Positions 52,847-60,779 of a stretch of 64,000 bases of DNA are shown piece by piece (positions within the stretch are counted from its first letter, which is position 1; every line of letters begins with the position of its first letter). Location: contig CAZLJE010000019.1 in assembly GCA_964559835.1 (NCBI GenBank), forward strand, positions 1 to 64,000. The letters run 5' to 3'. Source of the DNA: DAISJI01 sp964559835 (GTDB lineage Bacteria; Acidobacteriota; Terriglobia; Terriglobales; Acidobacteriaceae). The notes under the pieces were generated by a model. It searched no databases. It worked only from the letters and a program-made list of their open reading frames with translations, and had not been told where the DNA came from. The translations under genes were made by a program, and so were the position numbers.

Positions 52847-54522
52847 CGCGACTCGTGGCAATCTTCGCCGTGGTCCTGGCTTCGGTTGGCGTATTGGCGC
52901 AGCGGCAGCCTGCTCCGTCGGCACAAAGCGGGTCCTACGAGGTCACCGGCACAGTCGTCCATGCCAGCACGGGCGAGGCGCTGGCGGGTGTTACCGTGAC
53001 GCTGTCGCTCTCTCCAAACGCGGAGCAGCAACGCGTATTCGACACCGCGCCTCGTTACCTCCCGCCCAATCCTCCGCAAATCCGTCCCGTCGTGACCGCA
53101 AGCGATGGCAAGTTCGCGTTCACCGGACTGCCGCCCGGCAAGTACTCTCTTCTGGCGGCGAGACGCGCTTTCTCGCAGCAGTCTTACCAGCAGCACGAAC
53201 AATATTCGAGTGCAATCATTGTTGGAGCGGACAAGAAGTCCACGGACCTGGTGTTTCGGCTTGAGCCGGATGCGTCGATCACTGGAAGAATCGTCGACGA
53301 ACACAATGATCCGGTCGCGAACGCGCAGGTCATGCTCTTCCGAGATGGCATGCAGAACGGCCGGCGCGGGATCTATCGCACGCAGCAAGCGATGTCTTCC
53401 GATGAGGGCGTGTACCGTTTCTCCCATGTCCGCCCGGGAAAGTTCTACCTCGCCGTGTCGGCGACCCCCTGGTATGCACAATATTCAAACATCCAACGCG
53501 GTTTCCGAGTCGGCGGAGACCCCCAACAGAACGCCAGCAGCGCAGCCCTGGATCTCGCTTTCCCCGTGACCTTTTACCCGGGCGTTACAGATTCGGCCCA
53601 AGCTGAAAAGATCGACTTGAAGCCAAGCCAGCGCGAAACCATTGATTTCACCCTTCTCGCGGTGCCGTCACTCCACGTCCGCGTCAACACCGGTGTTACG
53701 GAACCGGGCCAGTTCGTCACCGCTACGCTGATGCAGCAGATCTTTGACAGCCCGGAGATGGGGCAGCGGGGCAGGAACATGAGTTTCAACCAGGGCGTGA
53801 CGGAGATCAGCGGGATCACTCCTGGCCACTATTTGCTGCAGCTCCATACGAATTCTCAGGGCCGCACGGCTGGACCGACAGCCATGCGCGAGATCGACAT
53901 CAGCAGCAGCATGGACATCAACGCGGGCGATATGCCGTCGGGCGTAAACGTCACGGGCAGTCTGCGCTTCGACGGTCCTGCGCCCTCCGACAACCCTCGA
54001 CTAATACTGCGCCGCAGGACGTTCCCCGCTCCAGTGCAATTGCAGGTCGGACCGAAAGGCGAGATTTCGTCGGAGCAACCCGTTCCGCCGGATACGTACG
54101 ACCTTTTCTTGCCCAGTCCCACCTACCAGATGACCCAGATCACCGCGAACGGCGCCAAGTTGAAGGGACAGACGCTTCAGATCGGTTCCACCGACGTGAA
54201 GCTGAACATCGTTGCCGCGAAATCGTCAGCGCGGATCGAGGGCGTCGCACGCAAGGACGGAACACCGGCATCGGGCGTCATGGTCGTGCTCGTCCCGGAG
54301 GATATGGAGCGGCCGATGCTTTATCGGCGCGATGAAAGCGACAGCGACGGCTCGTTCCTCATGAACGCTGTCACGCCCGGCAAATACACTCTTGTCGCCA
54401 TCGAGAACGGCTGGGACCTCGAGTGGTCCAGGCCCGAGGTGATCAAGCCGTATCTCGCAGCCGGAGAGCCGGTGCAGGTCACCGTTGACGGCAGGTATAA
54501 GGTGGACGCTAAGGTGCAGTAG
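52843..54522 (+). CDS. secreted carboxypeptidase-regulatory-like (Cna-B type) protein 2
   Basis: This is the 559-residue paralogue of the previous gene, with a signal peptide (about 1-20, ending GVLAQ) and the same domain plan: YEVTGTVVHASTGEALAGV, FAFTGLPPGKYSLLA, ITGRIVDEHNDPVANAQV and a C-terminal GVARKDGTPASGVMVVLVP repeat. Both contain no catalytic residues. The ATG overlaps the stop of the first gene, so the pair is made together and may form one surface complex. Confidence 0.8.
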   Translation: MTRLVAIFAVVLASVGVLAQRQPAPSAQSGSYEVTGTVVHASTGEALAGVTVTLSLSPNAEQQRVFDTAPRYLPPNPPQIRPVVTASDGKFAFTGLPPGKYSLLAARRAFSQQSYQQHEQYSSAIIVGADKKSTDLVFRLEPDASITGRIVDEHNDPVANAQVMLFRDGMQNGRRGIYRTQQAMSSDEGVYRFSHVRPGKFYLAVSATPWYAQYSNIQRGFRVGGDPQQNASSAALDLAFPVTFYPGVTDSAQAEKIDLKPSQRETIDFTLLAVPSLHVRVNTGVTEPGQFVTATLMQQIFDSPEMGQRGRNMSFNQGVTEISGITPGHYLLQLHTNSQGRTAGPTAMREIDISSSMDINAGDMPSGVNVTGSLRFDGPAPSDNPRLILRRRTFPAPVQLQVGPKGEISSEQPVPPDTYDLFLPSPTYQMTQITANGAKLKGQTLQIGSTDVKLNIVAAKSSARIEGVARKDGTPASGVMVVLVPEDMERPMLYRRDESDSDGSFLMNAVTPGKYTLVAIENGWDLEWSRPEVIKPYLAAGEPVQVTVDGRYKVDAKVQ

Positions 54523-54544
54523 CAGTCCTGAAAGGTCCGGAGCC

Positions 54545-55030
54545 ATGCTCGAGTTCGAGGTTGTGCAGCTGGGATTCCCCGCCGACGCCAACATCATCGT
54601 TGGCCAGACACATTTCATCAAGAGCGTCGAAGACCTTTACGAAGCCATCGTCAACACCGTGCCGCAGGCGAAATTCGGCATCGCCCTGAACGAAGCATCG
54701 GGCCCATGCCTGGTCCGTTTTGAAGGAAATGACGAAGAGCTGAAGACTACGGCAGTGCGCATGGCGCAAGCCGTGGGTGCGGGACACACGTTCTACGTCG
54801 TCATCCGCGAAGCATTCCCGATCAACCTTACGAATGCGATCCAGAATGTGCCTGAGGTGTGCTGCATCTTCTGCGCGACCGCCAATCCGGTGCAGGTCAT
54901 CGTTGCCAAGTCGGAGCAAGGCCGCGGCATCATGGGCGTGATCGACGGTAGTTCGCCTAAGGGTATCGAGGGTCCGCAGGATGTGGAAGCGCGCCACGGG
55001 TTCCTGCGGAAGATCGGGTACAAAAGGTAA
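54545..55030 (+). CDS. adenosine-specific kinase (DUF355) family protein
   Basis: This 161-residue protein matches the adenosine-specific kinase family, better known from archaea and thermophiles. The N-terminal FPADANIIVGQTHFIKSVEDLYEA, the middle GPCLVRFEGND and GHTFYVVI, and the late ATANPVQVIVA and GRGIMGVIDG are characteristic. The family is thought to bind adenosine, from structural work; its physiological role is poorly known. Start ATG 54545 follows the Cna-B pair by 22 bases and is close enough for co-transcription. A hairpin follows the stop. Confidence 0.88.
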   Translation: MLEFEVVQLGFPADANIIVGQTHFIKSVEDLYEAIVNTVPQAKFGIALNEASGPCLVRFEGNDEELKTTAVRMAQAVGAGHTFYVVIREAFPINLTNAIQNVPEVCCIFCATANPVQVIVAKSEQGRGIMGVIDGSSPKGIEGPQDVEARHGFLRKIGYKR

Positions 55031-55060
55031 AGGCCCGGGCCGCTTTCGCGGTCCGAGCCT
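55031..55060. terminator. 13-bp hairpin between convergent genes
   Basis: Arms 55031-55043 and 55048-55060 pair at 12 of 13 positions around TTTC. The hairpin lies one base after the adenosine-kinase-family stop and 16 bases from the convergent DUF4142 stop. No long T-run follows, so it may act as a bidirectional terminator. Confidence 0.6.
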
Positions 55061-55076
55061 CCCGTGAGCAATTTGT

Positions 55077-55784
55077 TTACTGCGGCTGGCTGGTGCTGGC
55101 GGAAGTCTTGGTCGACTTCGATTTGGCTGCCGCTGCCTTCGAGGTAGCGCCAACTGTGCCGGCGACCGACTTCGCCTTATCGAGGTGCGATTCCAGCGTC
55201 GGCAGCGTCTGCGATGCGAAGTTCTTCACATCGGGGTCCTTCGCCGACGTGGATTCCTTCTTGAATTCGCTTACGTCCTTCGTGTGGTCGCTGACCATGT
55301 AACGCATGTAAGCCTTGTCGAATTGCTCGCCCGACAGCTTGGAGAGGCGCTCTTTCTCGGCCTTGTCCCTGGCGTCGAGATCGCTGGGAAGGGTGACGCC
55401 CTTCTGCGCGGCAATGGACTTGAGCTGATCGTTGGCTTTGCTGTGATCGTCGACCATCTGCTTGCCGAACTGCTTCACGTCGTTGCTGCTCGCCTTTTCC
55501 TGCGCTAGTTGGCCGAGTTCGACTTCGGCGAGACCGCCCTGCGCCGCTTTCGTCATGAAAGTCTTATCCGAGACAGGAACCGAACTGCCCGCAGCCGACT
55601 GGCCCGAGGTGGCTGATGTTGCGCCACCCATCGTATCTTTCTTGCTCTTGCTGCTCTTCTTTGAAGTGGTAGATTGGGCGCCCGTGTTCGACTGGCCGGA
55701 CGCGGACGACGTATCCTGCGCGAAGGCACACATGCCGAACAGCAGGACACCGCCTGTGATGAGACTCAGAATCCGAGAACGCAT
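55077..55784 (-). CDS. exported DUF4142 protein
   Basis: This 235-residue exported protein has a signal peptide (about 1-23, ending CAFAQ), a Ser/Thr/Lys-rich linker (about 24-65) and a helical DUF4142 domain (about 70-205, with KTFMTKAAQGGLAEVELGQLA and VKQFGKQMVDDHSKANDQL). A Lys/Ala/Ser-rich tail ends it. The DUF4142 fold is ferritin-like in outline, and its function is unknown, possibly stress-related. AGGAGGAG precedes ATG 55784. Confidence 0.9.
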   Translation of the reverse strand: MRSRILSLITGGVLLFGMCAFAQDTSSASGQSNTGAQSTTSKKSSKSKKDTMGGATSATSGQSAAGSSVPVSDKTFMTKAAQGGLAEVELGQLAQEKASSNDVKQFGKQMVDDHSKANDQLKSIAAQKGVTLPSDLDARDKAEKERLSKLSGEQFDKAYMRYMVSDHTKDVSEFKKESTSAKDPDVKNFASQTLPTLESHLDKAKSVAGTVGATSKAAAAKSKSTKTSASTSQPQ

Positions 55785-56027
55785 CGAGAACTCCTCCTGT
55801 GGATAAACGGATGTCTTTAACAATTAAGATGTGGCGTTGCCCCGCCGGGGATGTGAGGCGTCGGAGGGCGCTCTGTACGCCACAGTGCGCCGCTTTGGCC
55901 TGCCGCAGCCAGCGTTTCGGAGCTCCAGATTTGTTATAATCAAGAGGCCTCAGAATGGAATCGGGCCTGCTGTCATCCCTCCGGCCCGGTGTGCTCGTCG
56001 CGCGCGATGGGCCGAATCAGGCGCAGT

Positions 56028-56112
56028 GCGGAAGTGGTGGAACTGGCAGACACACCATCTTGAGGGGGTGGCGCCGAAAGGCGTGGGGGTTCAAATCCCC
56101 CCTTCCGCACCA
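56028..56112 (+). tRNA. tRNA-Leu (anticodon GAG)
   Basis: This is an 85-base gene with a GCGGAAG / CTTCCGC acceptor stem and encoded CCA. The anticodon loop TTGAGGG gives GAG, reading CUC and CUU leucine codons. The long variable arm (GGCGCCGAAAGGCGT region) and the GGTTCAAATCC T-loop confirm a class II tRNA-Leu. It lies just upstream of secG. Confidence 0.97.
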
Positions 56113-56139
56113 TCTTTGACTTCGTCAGGAACCGCAGAA

Positions 56140-56484
56140 ATGGTTTACGTCGTTACAGCTATTCACGTCATCGTTTGTGTTTTTCTCATCGTGGTGGTCC
56201 TCCTCCAGTCCGGCAAGAGCGCCGATATCGCCGCCGCTTTCGGGGGCATGGGCAGCCAGACCGCCTTTGGTCCACGAGGAGCCGCCACGGTGCTGGGCAA
56301 GGCAACCACCTGGGCAGCGGTGCTGTTCATGCTGACGTCGATCACGCTCTCGATATTTGCCGCGCGCCGGCCCAGCTCCTCTTCGGTGCTCCAGGGCACC
56401 TCGGCGCCGAAGTCCGCGCCAGCTCCGGCGAAGAACAATATGCCTACGCCGAACCCGACTACGCCAACAACACCGCAGAAGTAG
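56140..56484 (+). CDS. secG: preprotein translocase subunit SecG
   Basis: SecG is a small membrane subunit of the SecYEG channel that aids protein export. The 114-residue protein has two membrane helices (about 2-22 and 54-73) joined by the family loop LLQSGKSADIAAAFGG, ending with a Pro/Thr/Ala-rich tail. The ATG at 56140 gives the normal length. A tRNA-Leu gene lies 28 bases upstream, the common tRNA-Leu/secG arrangement, and a terminator follows. Confidence 0.95.
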   Translation: MVYVVTAIHVIVCVFLIVVVLLQSGKSADIAAAFGGMGSQTAFGPRGAATVLGKATTWAAVLFMLTSITLSIFAARRPSSSSVLQGTSAPKSAPAPAKNNMPTPNPTTPTTPQK

Positions 56485-56526
56485 GCGCGAGGCACAAGGC
56501 ACAAGCCGCAAGGTGAAGACCTCACA

Positions 56527-56560
56527 AAGGCTCCCGCTCATGGGAGCCTTATTCATTGTT
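56527..56560 (+). terminator. terminator after secG
   Basis: AAGGCTCCC (56527-56535) and GGGAGCCTT (56542-56550) form a perfect 9-bp stem around GCTCAT. The following ATTCATTGTT is T-rich but broken. It ends the tRNA-Leu/secG unit. Confidence 0.75.
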
Positions 56561-56598
56561 AAACTGGCGAGTAATAACTAGCGGCTGGTGACTCGCTC

Positions 56599-57225
56599 AT
56601 GATCCACGAAATCCTTCCTGTTGGCCCGCTGCAGTGCAATTGCTCCATTTTCGGCGATGAGCAATCACGCGAGGCGATGGTCATCGACCCCGGCGACAAC
56701 GTCGAGCAGATCATGACCATCATCGAGAGCCATGGTCTGACGGTGAAACAGATCGTTGTCACGCACGCGCACATCGACCACGTCGGCGGCGCCATGAAGC
56801 TGAAGCAGCGCACCGGCGCGCCCATCCTCCTCAACCAGAATGATGAAATGCTGCTCAAGATGCTGGATGTGCAGGCGGCGTGGATCGGGATGCGTTCGCC
56901 GGGGTCAGTACAGGTCGATCAAAGCGTGACCGACGGCGGCAAGGTGAAGGCCGGAAACCTGGAAGGTTCGGTGATCCACACCCCCGGCCACACCGAGGGC
57001 AGCGTGTGCATCTACTTCCCGGCCGAACAAAAGCTGATCGCCGGGGATACCCTGTTCGCGGGAAGCATCGGCCGCACCGATCTGCCCGGCGGTTCGACTG
57101 AAAAGATCATGCGCTCGCTGCATACGAAAGTGCTGGCGCTCCCGGATGAGACGATCGTTGTTCCCGGGCATGGAGAGCTGACGACCATCGGCGAGGAGCG
57201 GGAGACCAATCCGTTCTTGAGGTGA
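56599..57225 (+). CDS. MBL-fold metallo-hydrolase (glyoxalase II-like)
   Basis: This 208-residue hydrolase of the metallo-beta-lactamase fold has the metal motif THAHIDHVGG (HxHxDH, near residues 54-63), a third ligand in HTPGHTEGSV near 125 and the Asp of AGDTLF near 150, with a final HGELT. Close relatives act on thioesters such as S-lactoylglutathione or other small substrates. No partner is adjacent. The ORF ends next to the stop of the BrnA gene on the other strand. Confidence 0.92.
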   Translation: MIHEILPVGPLQCNCSIFGDEQSREAMVIDPGDNVEQIMTIIESHGLTVKQIVVTHAHIDHVGGAMKLKQRTGAPILLNQNDEMLLKMLDVQAAWIGMRSPGSVQVDQSVTDGGKVKAGNLEGSVIHTPGHTEGSVCIYFPAEQKLIAGDTLFAGSIGRTDLPGGSTEKIMRSLHTKVLALPDETIVVPGHGELTTIGEERETNPFLR

Positions 57226-57645
57226 TCAGGCGCGGCGCGATTTTGGTGCTTTCAAGGCCGCTGACCCGTTTGATACCGGCGATTTGCGGTGTTCCGACGT
57301 AATTTTCGCGTTGTCGATGGCATCCCGGATCATCGCCTGGCGAAGAATCTCGTTCGCTTTAGTTTGATAACCGGGGCCGTTCCGCTTTAGCCAATCGATA
57401 ATCTCAAGATCCACTCGCATCGTGACAGGCTTTTTAATAGCACGGTAATACTTGTTCCGCGTGGCCGACCGGATCTCCTCGTTGGTGAATTCCGGAATGT
57501 CGGATAAGTCAATCTGCTCGTCCGGCATTTCATTGAGCCGCAGAAGCTCACGCCTGATCTCTTGATCGGAGAGACGCCTCGAATTCGAGCCGTTCCGACC
57601 GGGTTGCTTTCCGTGCCGAGATGATGCGGACGATTTCTTCGCCAT
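57226..57645 (-). CDS. brnA: BrnA-type antitoxin
   Basis: This 139-residue antitoxin has an N-terminal region with the BrnA pattern (MPDEQIDLSDIPEFTNEEIRSA) that binds the toxin. The C-terminal ribbon-helix-helix DNA-binding half reads KKPVTMRVDLEIIDWLKRNGPGYQTKANEILRQAM. The start codon is uncertain: ATG 57645 overlaps the toxin gene by about 98 bases. An ATG at 57528 would remove the overlap but cut the N-terminus. The tail after the RHH domain is basic and unlike the core family. It should neutralise BrnT and repress the pair. Confidence 0.85.
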   Translation of the reverse strand: MAKKSSASSRHGKQPGRNGSNSRRLSDQEIRRELLRLNEMPDEQIDLSDIPEFTNEEIRSATRNKYYRAIKKPVTMRVDLEIIDWLKRNGPGYQTKANEILRQAMIRDAIDNAKITSEHRKSPVSNGSAALKAPKSRRA

Positions 57646-57850
57646 CCTGTTCCTGTTCGACATATACCACTACCAGCACTGCAAGCGAGTGGCTCCAGCC
57701 TACCAGCCACCTGCGATGTTCGCCCTCGACTTCCCGGTCGTCCTTCTGGAGAGAGCTTTCATCGAAGAACAGCGGAACGACCGATTCGAAGGAGACACCG
57801 TGTATGCGTTGGTTGGTCCGGTTTTTCCCCGGGTCCCAAGTGAATCTCAT
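57548..57850 (-). CDS. brnT: BrnT-type toxin
   Basis: BrnT is a RelE-like ribonuclease toxin. The 100-residue protein has the family core FTWDPGKNRTNQRIHGVSFESVV near the start, a strand with RRWLVGWSHSLAVLVVVYVE, and the C-terminal IRIISARKATRSERLEFE with the arginines that form the catalytic surface. It is the first gene of the operon. The antitoxin frame begins inside its last third. A palindrome-bearing promoter lies upstream. ATG 57850 is preferred over an upstream codon because the family starts there. Confidence 0.88.
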   Translation of the reverse strand: MRFTWDPGKNRTNQRIHGVSFESVVPLFFDESSLQKDDREVEGEHRRWLVGWSHSLAVLVVVYVEQEQDGEEIVRIISARKATRSERLEFEASLRSRDQA

Positions 57851-57871
57851 CACCGTCCCAAGGACTACTTC

Positions 57872-57919
57872 AGTGTGGATTGTGCGCACACAGCTGTCAA
57901 GACAATTCTGTACGTACAG
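57872..57919 (-). promoter_or_regulatory. brnTA promoter with palindromic operators
   Basis: On the minus strand a TTGACA (57895-57900) lies 17 bases before a CACACT (57872-57877), giving plausible -35 and -10 boxes. A perfect 10-base palindrome TGTGCGCACA (57881-57890) lies between them and a 12-base palindrome CTGTACGTACAG (57908-57919) just upstream. Both are suited to the dimeric ribbon-helix-helix antitoxin, as in autoregulated toxin-antitoxin operons. Confidence 0.55.
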
Positions 57920-59083
57920 CTAAATGCCCGCCAGCGCGTACTCCAGGTCGGCGATGATGTCCTGCACGTCCTCGATGCCGACTGATATGCGCACCATCCC
58001 GTCGGTCAGCCCGATCGCGCGGCGGCCCTTTTCGCCTAGCGCGGCGTGCGTCATCGTGGCCGGATGCGAGATCAGCGTCTCGACACCACCCAGTGATTCG
58101 CCCAACGACAGCGTTCCTTTCGCGCGCTTCAGCATCCGCTTGGCATTGTTGAGCGAGCCGGTCTCGAAGGTGATCATCGAGCCGAAGCCGGTCATCTGCC
58201 GTTTCGCAAGCTCATGCTGCGGATGGTTGGGCAGGCCCGGATAGAACACGCGTTTTACCTTCTTATGCGTATCGAGGAAATCGGCCATGTCGCGGCCGTT
58301 CTCGTCGTGACGCGGCATGCGCACACCGAGCGTCTTCACGCCGCGCAACACCAGCCAGCACTCGAAGGGCGACATGATCCCGCCCGCCGACTTCTGAATG
58401 AACGCCAGCTGGTCTGCCTGCTCCTGGGTCGTGCAGATCACGACGCCGCCGAGACCGTCGCTGTGGCCATTCAGGAACTTGGTCGTCGAGTGCGTCACCA
58501 TGTCGGCGCCGAGCTCGATCGGGTGTTGGAAATACGGCGACATGAAGGTGTTGTCCACGATCAGTTCGACCCGGCGTTTGTGCGCAATCTCGGCGATGGC
58601 GGCGATGTCGCTGATCGTCATGAGCGGGTTCGTCGGCGTTTCGACGTAAATGTATTTCGTGCTTTTGCGGATCGCCTTCTCCACCGCGCGGTCGTCCGAC
58701 GTGTCGACATAGGTGAACTCCAGCCCGTAATTCACCAATATCTGGTTGAACAGGCGCGGCACACCCCCGTAGACGTTATGCGAGCAGACGATGTGATCCC
58801 CGGCCTTCATCATCGTGCAAATCGCCGTCACGGCCGCCATGCCGCTGGCGAACACTCGCGCTGCGAGACCGCCTTCGACCGCTGCCAGCGACTCCTGCAG
58901 CCGGTCGCGCGTCGGGTTCGTCACGCGCGCATATTCATACCCCAGCCGCGGCTTGCCCAATTCGTCCTGTACATATGTCGACGTTGCATAGATTGGAACG
59001 CTTACCGCGCCGGTCACCGGTTCGGGGTACTGCCCCGCATGAACACAATTGGTGGAGAAACCGCGAGAATCTTTCTTAGCCAT
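57920..59083 (-). CDS. PLP-dependent transsulfuration enzyme (cystathionine gamma-synthase / gamma-lyase family)
   Basis: This 387-residue enzyme belongs to the Cys/Met metabolism PLP family. The PLP lysine is in HSTTKFLNGHSDGLGG near 198-213. YEYARVTNPTRDRLQ, VVAIC-like NIYGGVPRLF and the C-terminal GGVETLISHPATMTHAAL are typical. It could make cystathionine (MetB) or split it (CGL). It lies about 90 bases from a CysK/CBS-family gene, so a reverse transsulfuration pair is likely. GAGGA precedes ATG 59083. Confidence 0.92.
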   Translation of the reverse strand: MAKKDSRGFSTNCVHAGQYPEPVTGAVSVPIYATSTYVQDELGKPRLGYEYARVTNPTRDRLQESLAAVEGGLAARVFASGMAAVTAICTMMKAGDHIVCSHNVYGGVPRLFNQILVNYGLEFTYVDTSDDRAVEKAIRKSTKYIYVETPTNPLMTISDIAAIAEIAHKRRVELIVDNTFMSPYFQHPIELGADMVTHSTTKFLNGHSDGLGGVVICTTQEQADQLAFIQKSAGGIMSPFECWLVLRGVKTLGVRMPRHDENGRDMADFLDTHKKVKRVFYPGLPNHPQHELAKRQMTGFGSMITFETGSLNNAKRMLKRAKGTLSLGESLGGVETLISHPATMTHAALGEKGRRAIGLTDGMVRISVGIEDVQDIIADLEYALAGI

Positions 59084-59174
59084 GATGTCCTCGGAAAATA
59101 GGCGCGTTTCGGAGACACATCGCGCCTGGGATCTTTTCAATCAAAAAAATCAGAAATCAAAAATCGAAAATGAT

Positions 59175-60128
59175 TTAAGGGCCTTCAAAGATATTCTTGG
59201 ACAGGTAGCGTTCCGCGGAATCCGGGATCACGGTCACGACCTTCTTCCCCGCTCCCAATTCCTTGGCTACCTCGCATGCCGCTTCCACCGCCGCACCGCC
59301 GCTGGAGCCGGAGAACACGCCCTCTTCCCGCGCTAACCGGCGCACCATGTCAAAAGCCGGTTCATCGCGTACGGTAATGACGCGGTCGCAAAGTTCCATG
59401 TCCGCCGTCTTAGGAATGAAGCTGGAACCAATCCCTTCGACCTTGTGGTCTCCCGGCCGGCCGCCGCCGTAGATCGAACCTTGCGACTCGACCAGGTACG
59501 CCTTCGCTTTCGGGTTCTTCTCTTTCAGATACCGAGCCACGCCGGTGAAAGTCCCGCCAGTGCCCGCGCCGAGCACCACGGCGTCTACCTGCCCGCCCAT
59601 CTGGTCCCAGATCTCGCGCCCCGTGGTCTCGTAGTGATAATCGGGATTTGCGAGGTTTTCGAACTGTCCCGCCATGAAGCTGTCGGGGATCTTGGCCGCC
59701 AGTTCCTGGGCGCGCTTGATCGCGCCAGCCATGCCTTCGTCGTCGGGCGTGCGGATCACCTCCGCGCCCAGCGCCTGCATCAGGATGACTTTCTCTTTCG
59801 CGAACTTCTGCGGGATGCACACGATGACCCGATACCCGCGGTTCACGCCGATCAGCGCCAGCCCGATCCCGGTATTACCAGCGGTCGCCTCGAGGATGGT
59901 CGCGCCCGGTTTCAGGCGGCCTTCCGCTTCCGCGCGCTTAATGATGCCGACTGCTGCGCGGTCCTTGATGCTGCCGCCCGGGTTCAGGAATTCGAGCTTG
60001 ACGTAAACATCGGCAGCTCCTGCCGGCGGAATCCGACGCAGGTGAAGGATGGGCGTTTCGCCGACCAACTGGGTAACGTCCTCGGCGACACGCAGGCGGG
60101 AGTCTGGGAGGGTCATTGTTGTTGGCAC
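59175..60128 (-). CDS. cysteine synthase / cystathionine beta-synthase family protein
   Basis: This 317-residue PLP enzyme has the cofactor lysine in GGSIKDRAA near 51-59 and the ATAGNTGIGLALIG loop (about 81-94). GTGGTFTGVARYLKEKNP and SGSSGGAAVEAA complete the family set. It converts O-acetylserine plus sulfide, or serine plus homocysteine, to a thiol product. The segment YGGGRPGDHKVEGIG recalls cystathionine beta-synthases more than CysK, and the partner gene next to it fits that. No CBS regulatory domain is fused. Confidence 0.92.
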   Translation of the reverse strand: MPTTMTLPDSRLRVAEDVTQLVGETPILHLRRIPPAGAADVYVKLEFLNPGGSIKDRAAVGIIKRAEAEGRLKPGATILEATAGNTGIGLALIGVNRGYRVIVCIPQKFAKEKVILMQALGAEVIRTPDDEGMAGAIKRAQELAAKIPDSFMAGQFENLANPDYHYETTGREIWDQMGGQVDAVVLGAGTGGTFTGVARYLKEKNPKAKAYLVESQGSIYGGGRPGDHKVEGIGSSFIPKTADMELCDRVITVRDEPAFDMVRRLAREEGVFSGSSGGAAVEAACEVAKELGAGKKVVTVIPDSAERYLSKNIFEGP

Positions 60129-60197
60129 TCGACAGGTTAAGAGAGGCTTGCGCGAAGGTCAATGCCGGACACTGCGAATAGTGACGCCCGTCACGAC

Positions 60198-60779
60198 TTA
60201 CTCCGCCACCGGCCACGTATCGCCGGACAGATCGTAAAACGAACTCAGGTCGGCATGCCCAGCCAGCGTCTCGCGTTCCTTGCCCTCGACAAGGATTTTC
60301 ACCCGCCCGATCCCATTCACATTTGCAGCCAGCGTTTGCGCGATCGATGCCACCGTGAGTTGCTCGACGAGGATGCCGGAACGGTGCCCGTTAGCGAATT
60401 CCCCGTTCACGTCCACGACCGCGATATTCGGTTTCACCAGGAATACCGCATCCACGTCTGCTCCAGTCGCCAGCGGATGGCTCGAGTTCTTCTCCAGGTA
60501 TGCCGAGATCAGCGCTCGAACCACTTGCCGGGCCCGTTCCGCCGGATCGTCCGGTAGAGCGATGTTCGCGACCTGCTTGTGCAGCATGCCGTCATTGTCG
60601 TCGGCGATATAGAGCGTGACCTGCTCCGACTTCCCGCTCACCGGAGGCGCGACCGGCCGCGTGTCCGCCGCACGTACCGGCAATTGTTCGGCCCGACGCT
60701 TCAAGCGCAGCGCGTACCAACCCATCAGCGCGACGGCGAACACCAGGATGAGCAGCGCGATCTTGGTCCGACGCGTCAT
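60198..60779 (-). CDS. membrane-anchored GerMN-domain protein
   Basis: This 193-residue protein has an N-terminal membrane helix or signal anchor (about 6-26, ALLILVFAVALMGWYAL) and a GerMN domain (about 60-180) with VTLYIADDNDGMLHKQ, ARQVVRALISAYLE and VVDVNGEFANGH. GerMN domains occur in GerM, LpqB and other envelope proteins and probably bind cell-wall components. The ATG overlaps the stop of the cell-wall amidase (ATGA), supporting a joint envelope role. A much longer upstream frame is rejected because it lies inside the amidase gene. Confidence 0.85.
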   Translation of the reverse strand: MTRRTKIALLILVFAVALMGWYALRLKRRAEQLPVRAADTRPVAPPVSGKSEQVTLYIADDNDGMLHKQVANIALPDDPAERARQVVRALISAYLEKNSSHPLATGADVDAVFLVKPNIAVVDVNGEFANGHRSGILVEQLTVASIAQTLAANVNGIGRVKILVEGKERETLAGHADLSSFYDLSGDTWPVAE

